Program-made: the position numbers and the translations under genes
The notes under the pieces: model-generated
What the model was told of the DNA's origin: nothing
Database searches by the model: none
The model's input: the letters and a program-made list of their open reading frames with translations, nothing else
Shown: positions 33,646 to 44,700 of the stretch, piece after piece
How the letters are laid out: the number at the start of each line of letters is the position of its first letter
How positions within the stretch are numbered: the stretch's first letter is position 1
NCBI GenBank assembly: GCA_003184365.1
Contig: NKYR01000183.1
Location: 1-55,200, forward strand
Direction of reading: 5' to 3'
Length of the DNA stretch: 55,200 nucleotides
Source of the DNA: Evernia prunastri
Taxonomy: Eukaryota; Ascomycota; Lecanoromycetes; Lecanorales; Parmeliaceae

Positions 33646-36600
33646 CTATCGACCGAGGAGTGATAATCTATCGAAGCTTTTCACCAATGGTGCTTCCCTT
33701 CGTCTGTCTCCTTCCATGGCATCCCACAGCACTCCTTCTTCTCCTTCTCCTTCTCCCTTTGGCCTGCGTTCCTCTCCCTCGATTTCTTCCCGCTCGCCCA
33801 CTTTCCGCACATCTTTCTTGAAAACTTCCTCGAGACACCCTTGACACAGCTCCACAACCTCAACCATAGCATTTTCCACAGCTCCAGCCCTCTCCCTCAT
33901 CCCCCTCCTCATCAACCCAACAACCAACCTCTCCACTTCCCCATTGACGATATTCACCCTCTCAACCAGCCTCCCAACGCTATTGACCAAATTCTCCTCC
34001 TCATACACGCTCCCCTTCTTCCCCCTCGCCCGCTTCCGCTCCTCCCGCCGCCTATTCTTCGACGTCCGCCTCGTCGCATCCGTCCCCACCGTCCCCGTCC
34101 GGTTCGTGTACCGCGTCAGCAACGTCCCCCCCACCGTCGACGCGTCCATCGTCGCGAGGGAGACGTCGTCCGGGATGTCCGCGCCGCCGCCGCTGACGTC
34201 GCCGCCGAAGAACGCCAGGGGGTCTTCGGCCTTCTTCGTCCGCAGCTCGCGGATCCGAGGGACCTGGGCGTGGAGCTGGCTTTTGCAGTCGGCGAGCAGC
34301 TCCGTCATGGAGGCCATGCCTTCCGCGAGGCCGGCGTCGATGACGGGTTCGAGCAGGTCGGGGCGCTGGTGGAGGCCGATGAGGCGGAGGGCGGAGGCGA
34401 AGTGGTAGCCTTTGCAGAAGGTGCGACCGGCGGTGGCGATGTCGGCGAGGTAGTCGTGGTGGATCGTGGCCGCGGAGAAGAAGTCTTTGGATTCGGAGAG
34501 GGTGTCTGCGAGGGTCTGGGCGAGCGAACGGAGCTGCGGTTGTGGCAGAGGGATGAGAGTGGCGCAGGAGAGCGATTCCTTCCAAAGATGGGCTTGGCGG
34601 AATGCCTCGCTCGCGGAAGTGTAGTCGTTGAGGTACTCGTAAGCTACTCCAGCTTCTTTGAACTTCCCGTTTTGAAGAAGGAAGTCAGCGTACAGGCGCA
34701 TGATCTCCCTGAGCTTATGTTCTTGGTAGCGGTAGAAATCTAGAGCTTCTGGGTACAAGCCATGTCTCATAGTGTAATCTTTGACCTCATCAAAGGCAGC
34801 TAGATCACACAGATGCCTCAGAGCCTTCTTGAATCGACCAAGATGATCATCAATGGAGTACTGTCTTCGCAGCACCCGCATCCCTTGCAGGTTTCGCAGG
34901 AAGGGAAGATACTCTTTGGGGTCTTTCTGAGATTGCTGAGCAATTAGCAATGCCAGCTCAAGATCGTAAAGCCCAAGGGCATTGTCGTAAAGCCGATTGA
35001 CGTCGGCTAGGAAGCAAATGTGCTCTATTGCGGCATCCACCATGTCTGGGTTCTTACTCCTCAAGCTAGCGATCTGAGCCAGACCAGCATCAAGATCCGG
35101 CGGTGTCTTGCAAACATGGGCTGTGACCACGTTCTGAAAGTGGGTTGAGGTGTGACTCTTTAGAGCATCCAGGAAAGCATTACATATCCGGTTAACCTTG
35201 GATATTCCGGCCTCTGAACTCTCAACAGCTGACAGATCTTGCGACTTCTCACCTCCCGGAAGAGTTTCTTTGTACATAGTCTTAGACACATCCTCTTCTC
35301 TGAGCTGTGACAGGAAAATATCAATACGCTCCACCTTCTTGACTTGATCAATGAACAAATCAACATTCGAAAGAAATTGCTGCGTAGCATGGTCGTGCAG
35401 TATGTTCATATCTACTCTCTGATTCCTGCATGCAAGGAACGCTTTCTTATACTTTTTCTTGTTTATACTATCACGAATCCCGGCAAGTACCAGCGCTCTG
35501 GGATAGATGGTTTCCAGATTACCTCTCGGCATCTGTAAGACCAAAGCGAAGATCGAAGGCATGACTGTCACAAGCCTTGCGCCTCGTTCAACGCTACGGC
35601 ATCGTTCATCTGATTCGGGCGTATCAGGAGGTATCTCGAGGTCTATTGAAGAGCTGTCAGAATAAAGGACGAGAAGTTGGGTCTAGGGAACTCACCTTCA
35701 GTGTCTCCCGTCAGATGGACAAATTTCAGAAGGTGTTGGCTAGTGGTGAATATCAGATGCACAGGAGTTACAAGGAACGACGTGCAATTCCTTGCGAGGC
35801 GGCGTTCATTGGCAAAGAGAGACCCGGCTTCAGAAAGACTGAAGATAATGTCCTTTGTGGCCGGAGCTTCGTTCCCGTTAGCCAAGCCATTGACAGCGTG
35901 CTCCGTCTCGAAGCCGCAAACTATGGCATCAACCCTCTGCGCAGAGGAAGGCGAGAGGACCAGCTCTATACCGGCCATGCCATTGTCATTGCAATCCTGA
36001 ACCCTCTCTTTCAACTCCTTATTACTTAGCTTTCCATCGTGGTCGAGCATAACATATGTCTTCGACTTCGAAACCCCCCAATCTGTGATCATGCCCTCGA
36101 TGTCTGTCCCATGCAAGAAGACTTGTCCCACATGTCCGCCGTCTTCGGAGAAGACATTAAATGAAGAATGGTCGCTGCCTTTCGAGAACAAGAGACTCGT
36201 ATTGCCGCTGAAGGAAACCTGGAGATACAATCTATCTTGAATGGGCATCGTGCCTATATCCGGCGACAAGTCATTAGTGAACCTGCAAACCGGTGGGTTC
36301 TGAACCATCGATGAGAGCGACCACTCGAATTGACTGTACCCAAGGTGGTGTAGAACACCAACGATAGCAGTAGGATGATGGTTTGAGCCGATCTTAATCG
36401 CAACGTCGATGATGTTACTGCTGATCTCGATCTCATGTAGAGCCATAGGAGGCGGAACGTTCGCCAGTCGCATAGGTGTCAATTTGAGGAGTTCTGGACA
36501 CACTTAGTAGAGCAGTCATACAGCACATCTGCAACTTACTTCCGTCAACAACAGCAACGATCCCATAATCATTTGGCGGCGACGTAGGATTGGTCGTGAC

Positions 36601-37811
36601 AATTGAAGCGTAGGCGACTCTTTGAATACTTTCTAGTAATACTTTCTCAGCATTGCCTGGTCAGGATAAATGTCTAGTGTTGACAGATGCTCACCTTGGC
36701 CGTGTAACGAAAAATGCAGTGGTTTTTCTGGGTGCCATTTCACAGAAACTGGTCGCGTGCACGTTTCGTTTGAATGTATAAAGACCTCTTGCTTTAAGTA
36801 ATAATGATAGTTTCCCATGGTCCACATTTGTACCCTATCGTTGTAGCATACAGCGAGCACAGATGAGTCAACATTCCATTTTAGGGAAATTCGAGAGCCC
36901 CATGTACTCAATTCTTCTTGATTTAGTCGTAAGTCGAATTGCCCGTGGCGTAGACCATTTCTCTCAAAGAAGACGACTCTGACGCAGTCACCGAGAAGCT
37001 GTATACCAGCCAGAAGATTCCCAGCCGGTCTCCAGCTCAACGCACCTACCAAGCCATCAACAGGCTCGCTGGCGCTCTCGAGGATACCCTCCCTTGAGAA
37101 GACACGAACGACTCGACGAGACTCCAATTCAATGCTGTTAATTGCAACATAAGCACCGTCTCCGCGCCAGCTGATAGTCGTGTCTCCTGCATCGTTTAGA
37201 CTGAGTACACCTTCGTCGACTGTCTCAGGTACCGTAGGATCTCGAAGAGCTCTAGCCTTCTTCCCTTTGAATTGGGTTTCTTTCTTGCCCCAACCGACAG
37301 ACACATGGTTTGAAGCTTTCAAGTCATCAGACTCTAACGTAATGTCTATCACATTCTCGAAGTCTCTCGTCATGTAGAGTAAAGTGGAAGCTCTTGTCGT
37401 GATTGCAAGAAGCTCTCCGTCAGGAGACCACGCAGCAGCGGAGATCCCTGCATCTACAGAACCAACTATCTCTATCTTCTCTTCTCCAGCCCGTGGTTCT
37501 TCGCGGACAATGACAAGATCACCACCTGCAAGGATCACACATAATGTGAAAGAATCAGAAAAGTAATGCAGATCGAGGATCTCGTCACATTCGAGATCTG
37601 GCAGTGGACACGGTGCATCCCAGGCTGCTATAGTCTCCGACGTTTTTCGGTACTTCTTCCAGCGCCTGAGTTCCAGTAAAACATTGTCTTTAGTTGGCCC
37701 AAAAGCGCATATCACACCATCATTTCCAACATCCCAAGCGGAGGCTGTTAGTTTGAGTCCTGTCGGGCTCGTTAACGAAGAGCAATGAATACTTCTAAGA
37801 TTACGCATCAC
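33646..37811 (-). CDS. ELP1: Elongator complex subunit 1 (IKI3/ELP1), 1342 aa, 4 exons
   Basis: Exons are 36695-37811, 36540-36656, 35696-36493 and 33646-35642; introns are 38, 46 and 53 bp; the total is 1343 codons, the normal length for the family. The N-terminal half holds WD40-type propellers (SAAAWSPDGELLAI, ALSWRPAGNLLAGIQ, VVFFERNGLRHGQF, LKLTPMRLANVPPP). The C-terminal half is TPR-like helical repeats (YPEALDFYRYQEHKL, AGVAYEYLNDYTSASEAFRQ). Near the C-terminus is the basic segment KNRRREERKRARGKKGS, a tRNA-binding/nuclear-localisation region conserved in Elp1. Elongator modifies wobble uridines of tRNA. The 38-bp first intron is unusually short, but it is needed to join HFSLHGQ to the downstream ESIQRVAYASIV block in frame. 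Confidence 0.93.
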
Positions 37812-38848
37812 TCCTTGGAAAATTAAATGCGCATCCTGGGGTTTGAGAAATTATGTAGCTGAATAATTGATTTCAAGATATAAGAAAGGGCAAAAGGAAG
37901 CATAGATCTTCTTGAAAGCTGCGGGAAAGGATCTTTTCGAGCTGCCAAGAGATTGGCACCGGCCTTAAACTAGACTCGATTAGGGATAACCTTACAGTGT
38001 CTCGATAAAAGTTCCGTCAATTCGTAATGAAATAAGACGTAATAGCGACATTTATAACTAGATTAGATATAATATTAAGATTAAAAGTTTAGTAGAAATA
38101 ATAGACTTAATAGTTCTATAATATAGTTTATATACTATATTTTTACGACTTTATAGTTACTTGAATAAAATACTTAAAGATATTTAAATTACTATATTAA
38201 ACGTAAAATTAATATAAATATAGTAGCGAAAACGTTTAATTAAATAACGACTATTTATAGAACTATTAATATATAAAAAAATATAAGATATAGCTAAGCT
38301 AAAATATATTAGATTTATATATATAGTTAATATAAATCTTTATCTTATAACGCTTTTAAACTAAACGTATTAACTTAGTAATTTTAATTCTCTCGTAACT
38401 TTCTTATTAAAAATTAGATAGAATCTTTTCTTAACTTAAATAACTTTTTTTCTTTTATTTCTTTTTTGATATTCTTTTTATAAATTATAAAGACTTTTTT
38501 ACGCTATTTAAAGAGTTGAAATTTTCTATAATTAATTCAATGATTGATAAATTGATAATTATTAAGTTTAAAATTCTTTGTAATTTTACTTTCGAGATTA
38601 ATTATCTCGAAGATACGTCGTTTTAAAATTAACTTTTAAAATCTTCAAAGTACGATTTACGAATTAAATTCGTAAGTCTATATCTATATAATAGTAAAAA
38701 ATTATAAAATTTTAAAAAAATACGTAAAAAGATATAGACTACGTTTACTACGAGTGTAGAAAAAGCGTATAAAAACAATATATAAAATATTAGATATACG
38801 AACGCTTTTAAATTAAATCGAATCTAATTTAAATGTTTACTAAATTAA
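37812..38848. other. ELP1 5' region, then AT-rich RIP-degraded DNA
   Basis: The first 200 bp are ordinary and probably hold the ELP1 promoter. From about 38030 the sequence turns abruptly to extremely AT-rich DNA full of TA, with scattered CG left and no open frames, and stays so to the LINE target site. This is a sharp edge between a conserved gene block and a degraded transposon compartment. The original element is not identifiable. Confidence 0.7.
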
Positions 38849-38861
38849 TAAGTCTTTTATT
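38849..38861. repeat. 13-bp LINE target-site duplication, left copy
   Basis: TAAGTCTTTTATT here recurs exactly at 40589-40601 on the other side of the LINE. Confidence 0.75.
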
Positions 38862-39096
38862 GATTTGATTTGATTTGATTGCTTAATACGCCTATCTAGT
38901 AAACTACTTTACTAATCAGTGAGTTCCTCGAATATTTGTAGCGCTGAAGAAACCTTTCGGACAAAAACTTCAACTTATCCTCTCGTGTTATCATTGTTGT
39001 CAACTCTTAGTCTTTGACTGTCAAGTTGTTGCCACAAACCACTGTCACTTCCGTTCTCTTTCAGTCTGCCGCTATTGTTTCCGTGATTGTCTCCTT

Positions 39097-40505
39097 CTAT
39101 GCCTTCTTTTTGCTTCCCCTCTTCTCCTTACCCTTTTTCTTGTTTTGGGTTTCTTTGTCTAGTCCTAGCGGTAATTTGGACCGAGCCAATTGCTCTTGGG
39201 CCAGCGAGAATTGATCGAGACGTCCTATTTTGATCATCCATCGTGCGGCAGCGCGTATTCCGTGCTTCTGTGTCAAGATTTGTCGATAATCTGACGTGCC
39301 GACTTGTTCAATGAGTTCTCTTCTCTCTTTCGCCAGTTCCGGGCAGAACAGTAATATGTGTTTGACCGTCTGTTTTCTCCAGCCGCATGAGCACTCAGCG
39401 TTTCGAATACCAGGTACCTTCATTCGATAGAGAAAATCATTGAGACCTATCTTCTCGCTTCGAAGTTGTACTGCCATTGAGCTTTCTGCTTTCCTTAGCT
39501 TGGAGTGGTAATCGAATCTATTGTCAAAGAGACCGCCTTCCTGAGCCGGACTTCTAACCGATGTAGAGATTTTCGCTTGATATCTGGACCATCGNAAATG
39601 TTTACTAAATTAATAAGTCTTTTATTGATTTGATTTGATTTGATTGCTTAATACGCCTATCTAGTAAACTACTTTACTAATCAGGGAGTTCCNNNNNNNN
39701 NNNNNNNNNNNNNACCCTGTTACACTTATAGAGAGACTTATATGTCAGGGACTGGAGTGTAGCTGAATGCATTGATTCCGGTATGAACGGAATAATAGCT
39801 ATGAAGNGCGGCAGCGCGTATTCCGTGCTTCTGTGTCAAGATTTGTCGATAATCTGACGTGCCGACTTGTTCAATGAGTTCTCTTCTCTCTTTCGCCAGT
39901 TCCGGGCAGAACAGTAATATGTGTTTGACCGTCTGTTTTCTCCAGCCGCATGAGCACTCAGCGTTTCGAATACCAGGTACCTTCATTCGATAGAGAAAAT
40001 CATTGAGACCTATCTTCTCGCTTCGAAGTTGTACTGCCATTGAGCTTTCTGCTTTCCTTAGCTTGGAGTGGTAATCGAATCTATTGTCAAAGAGACCGCC
40101 TTCCTGAGCCGGACTTCTAACCGATGTAGAGATTTTCGCTTGATATCTGGACCATCGATCTAGCCATTGTTGACGGGCCCAGTCTTGGACCCTTTGATCA
40201 ATTGCTTTGACGTCTTGATATTCCTCTACGTCTTTGATTGGGTTGATCCAGTTCTTTTTCCTCCTTGTTGTACAAGCCGCCTCATGCCACTCTTTGACTC
40301 CTAAGGAGCGAAGCGCCCAGGCCTCTTTCTCTTTTGCCGGGGACGGCGGTATCAGTCGTTTCTTCTTCTTTTTGCCTTGCAGTTTGTTCCATATGTGCAT
40401 GTTTCCCTCCTGCGTTACCAGATGAATCCCACCACTGGCCTGTTGTTGCATCACTAGTCGGTCAAGCTGGATTTCTATTGGTGCAATTGCCGCTTCCGCC
40501 TCCAA
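39097..40505 (-). pseudogene. LINE ORF2 C-terminal end (RNase H/zinc-knuckle tail), split by Ns
   Basis: The reading MHIWNKLQGKKKKKRLIPPS, then NWINPIKDVEEYQDV, MAVQLRSEKIGLNDFLYRMK and ECSCGWRKQTVKHILLFCPE is the tail of a Tad1/I-type LINE polyprotein with a CXC...H...C zinc-knuckle-like motif. It ends in a lysine-rich stretch at 39097. It appears twice in part (39097-39477 and 39738-40505) because of the duplicated contig ends. The reverse transcriptase part is missing, i.e. the insertion is 5'-truncated. A homologous plus-strand copy is at 44736. Confidence 0.75.
39693..39713. other. Assembly gap (21 N)
   Basis: Twenty-one N between a LINE-tail duplicate and a fragment of a solo LTR region. 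True length unknown. Confidence 0.95.
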
Positions 40506-40545
40506 AACTGGTACTGGGGTAGCTTTGAATGCACCGAAAACGGTT

Positions 40546-41204
40546 CGTAAGCAGTCATTTTGAATAATTGCTAGCCTTTTTATATGAGTAAGTCTTTTAT
40601 TTACTATAATAATTTTAATAAAATTAAAACGATTAATACATTACTCTTTTTTAAATATCGTTTTCTTTGAACTTATTATCTCTTAATTAACTAAACTATT
40701 ATAATCTATTTATTTAACTATATCTAGTTACTATATAAATTTTCTATTATTTCTAAATCTCACGGTGTGAAGTCAGCCCTACCCTAGCCCCGATCTAGCC
40801 CAGTCAGCCAAGGGTCGCTAGGACCTCATTCCAACAGTTGGATGCGAGCATCTATGCGATAGATGCGATAAGCTAGTCTAGCGTGTCATCTGTTCTCATA
40901 TAGGGGCGCTGGTCGCCCACTTCCTGTTTTCCTTCTTCGTCTTTCGTCTTGTAAATAGACCTGACCCTACCAGACCAAGTATACCAAGTGGTAGTCCTAG
41001 CCTAGCCTCGTTCCTTAACATTTTAGCTGAATAAGACTCGATTTCCTAAATTGGTTGATTAAATAAATAACTAAATTTTTAAAGAGTTTATATCGAAATA
41101 AAGAGTCGTTTCGTAATTAGTTAGAGATATAAGTAAGTACTAAGATTACTCGTAATCGTATTAGAGTATAAAGTAAGTATAAAAATTATTCGTACGATTA
41201 GCGA
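40546..41204. repeat. 659-bp direct duplication of 41930-42588 (probable contig overlap)
   Basis: The two stretches match without gaps and with one base difference that I noticed (TCGTCTTG versus TCGTGTTG). The first is followed by N (41205) and the second is preceded by N (41929). Such identity includes RIP-degraded flanks, which should not be identical at two independent loci, so this is best read as one locus written twice. Confidence 0.8.
40758..41020 (+). repeat. Solo LTR, family TGTCACGGTGTG (263 bp), slightly mutated ends
   Basis: This is the plus-orientation copy of the LTR also found at 51656-51918 and 54394-54656 on the other strand. Its ends read TCTCA and TAACA where the other copies have TGTCA and TGACA. 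A second copy at 42142-42404 belongs to the contig duplication. No matching 5-bp flank found. Confidence 0.7.
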
Positions 41205-41273
41205 NTAATCATTAATTATTAATCAATAATTATTAATCGAGATATTCAGCGAATGACTTATAGAGAGACTTAT

Positions 41274-41540
41274 TGTAAGGGCCATGAGGTCTCTAGGCAT
41301 GAGGCGGCCTGTCAGAAGTCCAGGAATCCAACATACATCTAGGCCAGATCCGGGAGACTATCCCTCTGGTGCAGCTGTGCGGCTATAGCAGTCGCATAGT
41401 AAGTTTGCTTGGCATGGGGGTGCACTCTCCCCTGCTAAATATGCTGCCTCTGAGGATTCCCACTTGGGTTCCTCAGGATTCAGTCTATCTAGTAACCAAT
41501 ATACGAGTTGCTCAGTCACGCATGCCTAGACCCTGTTACA
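41274..41540. repeat. Solo LTR, TGTAA...TTACA type (267 bp), TSD CTTAT
   Basis: Ends are TGTAAGGG and CCTGTTACA. It is flanked on both sides by CTTAT (41269-41273 and 41541-41545). Normal base composition inside AT-rich DNA, no coding capacity. Orientation not determined. Confidence 0.85.
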
Positions 41541-41558
41541 CTTATAGAGAGACTTATA

Positions 41559-41727
41559 TGTCAGGGACTGGAGTGTAGCTGAATGCATTGATTCCGGTAT
41601 GAACGGAATAATAGCTATGAAGGTCTAATGATGGCAGAAGGCCGATATTTGTGGGCAGGGCCAAGCCGCGCTAGGCCCGATTCGGCCAGGTAGAGGAGTC
41701 ATGGTGTTGTGAGCTGGAACCATGACA
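41559..41727 (-). repeat. Solo LTR, family TGTCATGG/TGTCAGGGACTGG (169 bp), TSD TTATA
   Basis: Same LTR as those of the miniature element at 46885-48058. Flanked by TTATA on both sides (41554-41558 and 41728-41732). It lies only 18 bp from the previous solo LTR, in a GAGA-rich degraded sequence. Orientation assigned from the miniature element. Confidence 0.85.
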
Positions 41728-42661
41728 TTATAGAAAGATAATAGAAAGATTTATAGAGAGACTTGCAGAGAGATATATAGAGAGAGATATAGCGAGACTT
41801 ACAAAGAGATCTGCAAAGATCTTTATATATACTTTTTATTTCAAATAATAATTATCTTCTCGAAACTTTATTGTGAAATAACTATCAACTATAAACTCAA
41901 TTAAGTATACTTTTCTTATTATTATATGNCGTAAGCAGTCATTTTGAATAATTGCTAGCCTTTTTATATGAGTAAGTCTTTTATTTACTATAATAATTTT
42001 AATAAAATTAAAACGATTAATACATTACTCTTTTTTAAATATCGTTTTCTTTGAACTTATTATCTCTTAATTAACTAAACTATTATAATCTATTTATTTA
42101 ACTATATCTAGTTACTATATAAATTTTCTATTATTTCTAAATCTCACGGTGTGAAGTCAGCCCTACCCTAGCCCCGATCTAGCCCAGTCAGCCAAGGGTC
42201 GCTAGGACCTCATTCCAACAGTTGGATGCGAGCATCTATGCGATAGATGCGATAAGCTAGTCTAGCGTGTCATCTGTTCTCATATAGGGGCGCTGGTCGC
42301 CCACTTCCTGTTTTCCTTCTTCGTCTTTCGTGTTGTAAATAGACCTGACCCTACCAGACCAAGTATACCAAGTGGTAGTCCTAGCCTAGCCTCGTTCCTT
42401 AACATTTTAGCTGAATAAGACTCGATTTCCTAAATTGGTTGATTAAATAAATAACTAAATTTTTAAAGAGTTTATATCGAAATAAAGAGTCGTTTCGTAA
42501 TTAGTTAGAGATATAAGTAAGTACTAAGATTACTCGTAATCGTATTAGAGTATAAAGTAAGTATAAAAATTATTCGTACGATTAGCGAATATAAAAAACT
42601 CGTTATAATTTTAAAGAGATAATAATTATAAAAAATAGAATTATGTTCTTCACAATAATAA

Positions 42662-42811
42662 TGTCACGGTACGCCAAGGCTTCCTCAGAGGCTACCGCCG
42701 GATTCGGCTTAGCGCGCCTTTCTCCGCACATATCTCGCTCCTAGCACCATAGAATAATGGAGATCTTTCCCACCACCACATAATTGAGTCACCTCATATT
42801 ATCTCTTGACA
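42662..42811 (+). repeat. 5' LTR of the gag-only element
   Basis: 150 bp, TGTCA/TGACA ends. Solo copy in the opposite orientation at 52399-52548. Confidence 0.9.
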
Positions 42812-42994
42812 ACATGGTAGCAACACCTGGTTGATAGCCAGTTGAATATCTAGTTGCATGCAAAGCCTAGACCAAATGCTAATAGTCTACCGCTCCAAGC
42901 CGGCCCTCTCATACACTCGCAGTAATCGAGTACCATTTGACAACACACCGTCTCAATCGATCCTTTTGATAGGCCTGTCAATATTCAGTCTACT

Positions 42995-44152
42995 ATGGCT
43001 CCGTCAGAGACTAGAGGCCAGAAGCAAGCGCAGCAGCAAGGATCCTCCGCTGGCCAACAGGACACCGCTGGCCAACCAAATGACAGCGTCACACTCCAAG
43101 ACCAAATGACACTGTTGATCGGGATGATGACTACCTTAACCACTCGAATTGACACATTAGAAGTCAGATCTAGGCCTTCTAGCCCTGCTCCGCAACAGCC
43201 TGCTCCGCAACAGCCTTCTCCGCAGCCTCCAGCGACTTTGATTCCTACAGCTCAGCTAGTCACTCAAGAAGATAAGAGGTGGAGACCTGAGGAAATTGGA
43301 TACTTTGATGGTACCGGAGACGTCTATGCATTCACGGATCGAATGACTAGTATCGCTGCCAATAAGAGTATCAAATTGATTCAAGCCAACTTGGTAACAT
43401 TGCTAAAGGATAAAGCATTCAATTGGTATCACTACGAGTTGCAGAGTCACATCAAATTTGCCTACAATACCAGCACGTCCATTGAGCCCTGGTGCCAAGC
43501 ATTGATAGAGAGATTTGGGCCTAGCCATGCGGAGTTGATGTCTCAATTGGAAGCAGCCCAATACACCAGAAAGGATGCAGCCAATAAGAGAGACGCAACG
43601 GCCTACATTCAGGACATCATGAGAATCACGAATGGTCTCAAATGGACTCAAAAGGATGGCCTTATGACTGCATTCCATCATTTCGAGGCAAGGCTACAGC
43701 GAGATTTGGATCCACCTGATTCAGGACTAACAGCATTCATAAAACAAGTTCAATTGCGTCAAGAGGCCTGGTTTCAAGTGTATTCTACATTCGGCAAATC
43801 CCGTCCCCCAGATCTACTTACTAGGTACCCTCAGCAGCCTCCGAGAACTCCATACCAGCAGCCACCGAGACCTCCATATCGTCCGCCCTCTAGACCCTCA
43901 AATCCGCCTCCAGCAGGACCTCTGCAACAGCCTCGTTCGCAGGCATATTGGGCTGAGCAAGAGGAAGAACAATGGGAATACGATGGCCCTACCGACAGCT
44001 ACCACGCGGCACCTACATATCATCCTTCAGGGCATACACCCCGTCGCTACGGCAACACGCATGACGGTGGAGGCAATGAGGCTATGGTCCATTGGGCCTC
44101 AGCAGGCGAGAATCATCGATGCAGCCAAGAGGGCTGCACCCACTATCATTGA
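42995..44152 (+). CDS. Retrotransposon gag protein (385 aa), sole ORF of the element
   Basis: The frame is intact. A Gln/Pro-rich N-terminus precedes the gypsy-type gag domain: GYFDGTGDVYAFTDRMTSIA, DKAFNWYHYELQSHI, PWCQALIERFGPSHAELMSQ, AYIQDIMRITNGLKW and FHHFEARLQRDLDPP. A Pro/Gln-rich linker follows (about residues 270-330). The C-terminus HRCSQEGCTHYH has a Cys/His pair pattern that may replace the usual CCHC knuckle. It would assemble particles that package the element's RNA. The start at 42995 is the first good ATG (MAPSETRGQ); an overlapping frame at 42858 is in another phase. The stop at 44150-44152 lies about 140 bp before the 3' LTR. Confidence 0.88.
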   Translation: MAPSETRGQKQAQQQGSSAGQQDTAGQPNDSVTLQDQMTLLIGMMTTLTTRIDTLEVRSRPSSPAPQQPAPQQPSPQPPATLIPTAQLVTQEDKRWRPEEIGYFDGTGDVYAFTDRMTSIAANKSIKLIQANLVTLLKDKAFNWYHYELQSHIKFAYNTSTSIEPWCQALIERFGPSHAELMSQLEAAQYTRKDAANKRDATAYIQDIMRITNGLKWTQKDGLMTAFHHFEARLQRDLDPPDSGLTAFIKQVQLRQEAWFQVYSTFGKSRPPDLLTRYPQQPPRTPYQQPPRPPYRPPSRPSNPPPAGPLQQPRSQAYWAEQEEEQWEYDGPTDSYHAAPTYHPSGHTPRRYGNTHDGGGNEAMVHWASAGENHRCSQEGCTHYH

Positions 44153-44293
44153 ATAAATGGATTCAGAAGCTGATTTGCGGCTGGAGAAATGTGGGATTCA
44201 CACCAGAAGGTAGCTCTGCACCTCTGATTCTTCTCGGTATTCAGCATGCATAGCCATGAGGACATGGCCTTTTTTCTTTCTTTGTGGGGATGT

Positions 44294-44443
44294 TGTCACG
44301 GTACGCCAAGGCTTCCTCAGAGGCTACCGCCGGATTCGGCTTAGCGCGCCTTTCTCCGCACATATCTCGCTCCTAGCACCATAGAATAATGGAGATCTTT
44401 CCCACCACCACATAATTGAGTCACCTCATATTGTCTCTTGACA
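44294..44443 (+). repeat. 3' LTR of the gag-only element
   Basis: 150 bp, differs from the 5' LTR only at one position (ATATTGTC versus ATATTATC). Confidence 0.9.
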
Positions 44444-44700
44444 AATAACTCGAGTTTATTTCGACTATATCGTTCGATAGAATATTATCAGAGATATCTA
44501 AATTCTTTACGACGTTAGTATTAAACAACTTGTAATCTTATTATACTCTTCGCAAGACTTTTATCTTCGTCAAATTTACTCGAAAATAGTCTTTTATTAT
44601 CTCTCTAATCTTCTACGAAGTTCTAATTATTCGAAAAAACATTATTTTATTCTATTATATTCTTTATAGCTTTATATTCGAATAATAAACGATTAAATTA

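Larger units (their letters stand above)
38862..40588 (-). mobile_element. Second LINE family, 3' portion, scrambled by contig joins
   Basis: The (GATTT)n tail at 38862-38880 and a 3' UTR precede a minus-strand coding end. The element is bounded by a 13-bp duplication (38849-38861 and 40589-40601). Inside it, 38831-38927 recurs at 39596-39692, 39245-39594 recurs at 39808-40157, and 39714-39806 is a piece of another repeat (identical to 41530-41622). Ns at 39595, 39693-39713 and 39807 mark the joins. The likely true element is 38862-39594 continued by 40158-40588, with the material between being uncollapsed contig ends. Confidence 0.75.
42662..44443 (+). mobile_element. Complete gag-only LTR retrotransposon (TR-GAG-like), TSD AATAA
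   Basis: Two 150-bp LTRs (42662-42811 and 44294-44443) differ by one base, start TGTCACGGTACG and end CTCTTGACA. The element is flanked by AATAA on both sides (42657-42661 and 44444-44448). After the 5' LTR, TGGTAGCAACACC is a plausible initiator-Met-type primer-binding site; before the 3' LTR a GTGGGGATG purine-rich stretch may be the polypurine tract. The only gene inside is an intact gag; there is no room for protease, reverse transcriptase or integrase. It is therefore non-autonomous and needs enzymes from a related element. The near-identical LTRs and the intact frame show a recent insertion, not touched by RIP. Confidence 0.9.

Noticed and set aside
33841..34743. 300-codon plus-strand frame opposite ELP1
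   Set aside because: Pro/His- then Glu/Gly-rich shadow of the ELP1 C-terminal exon; no independent features.
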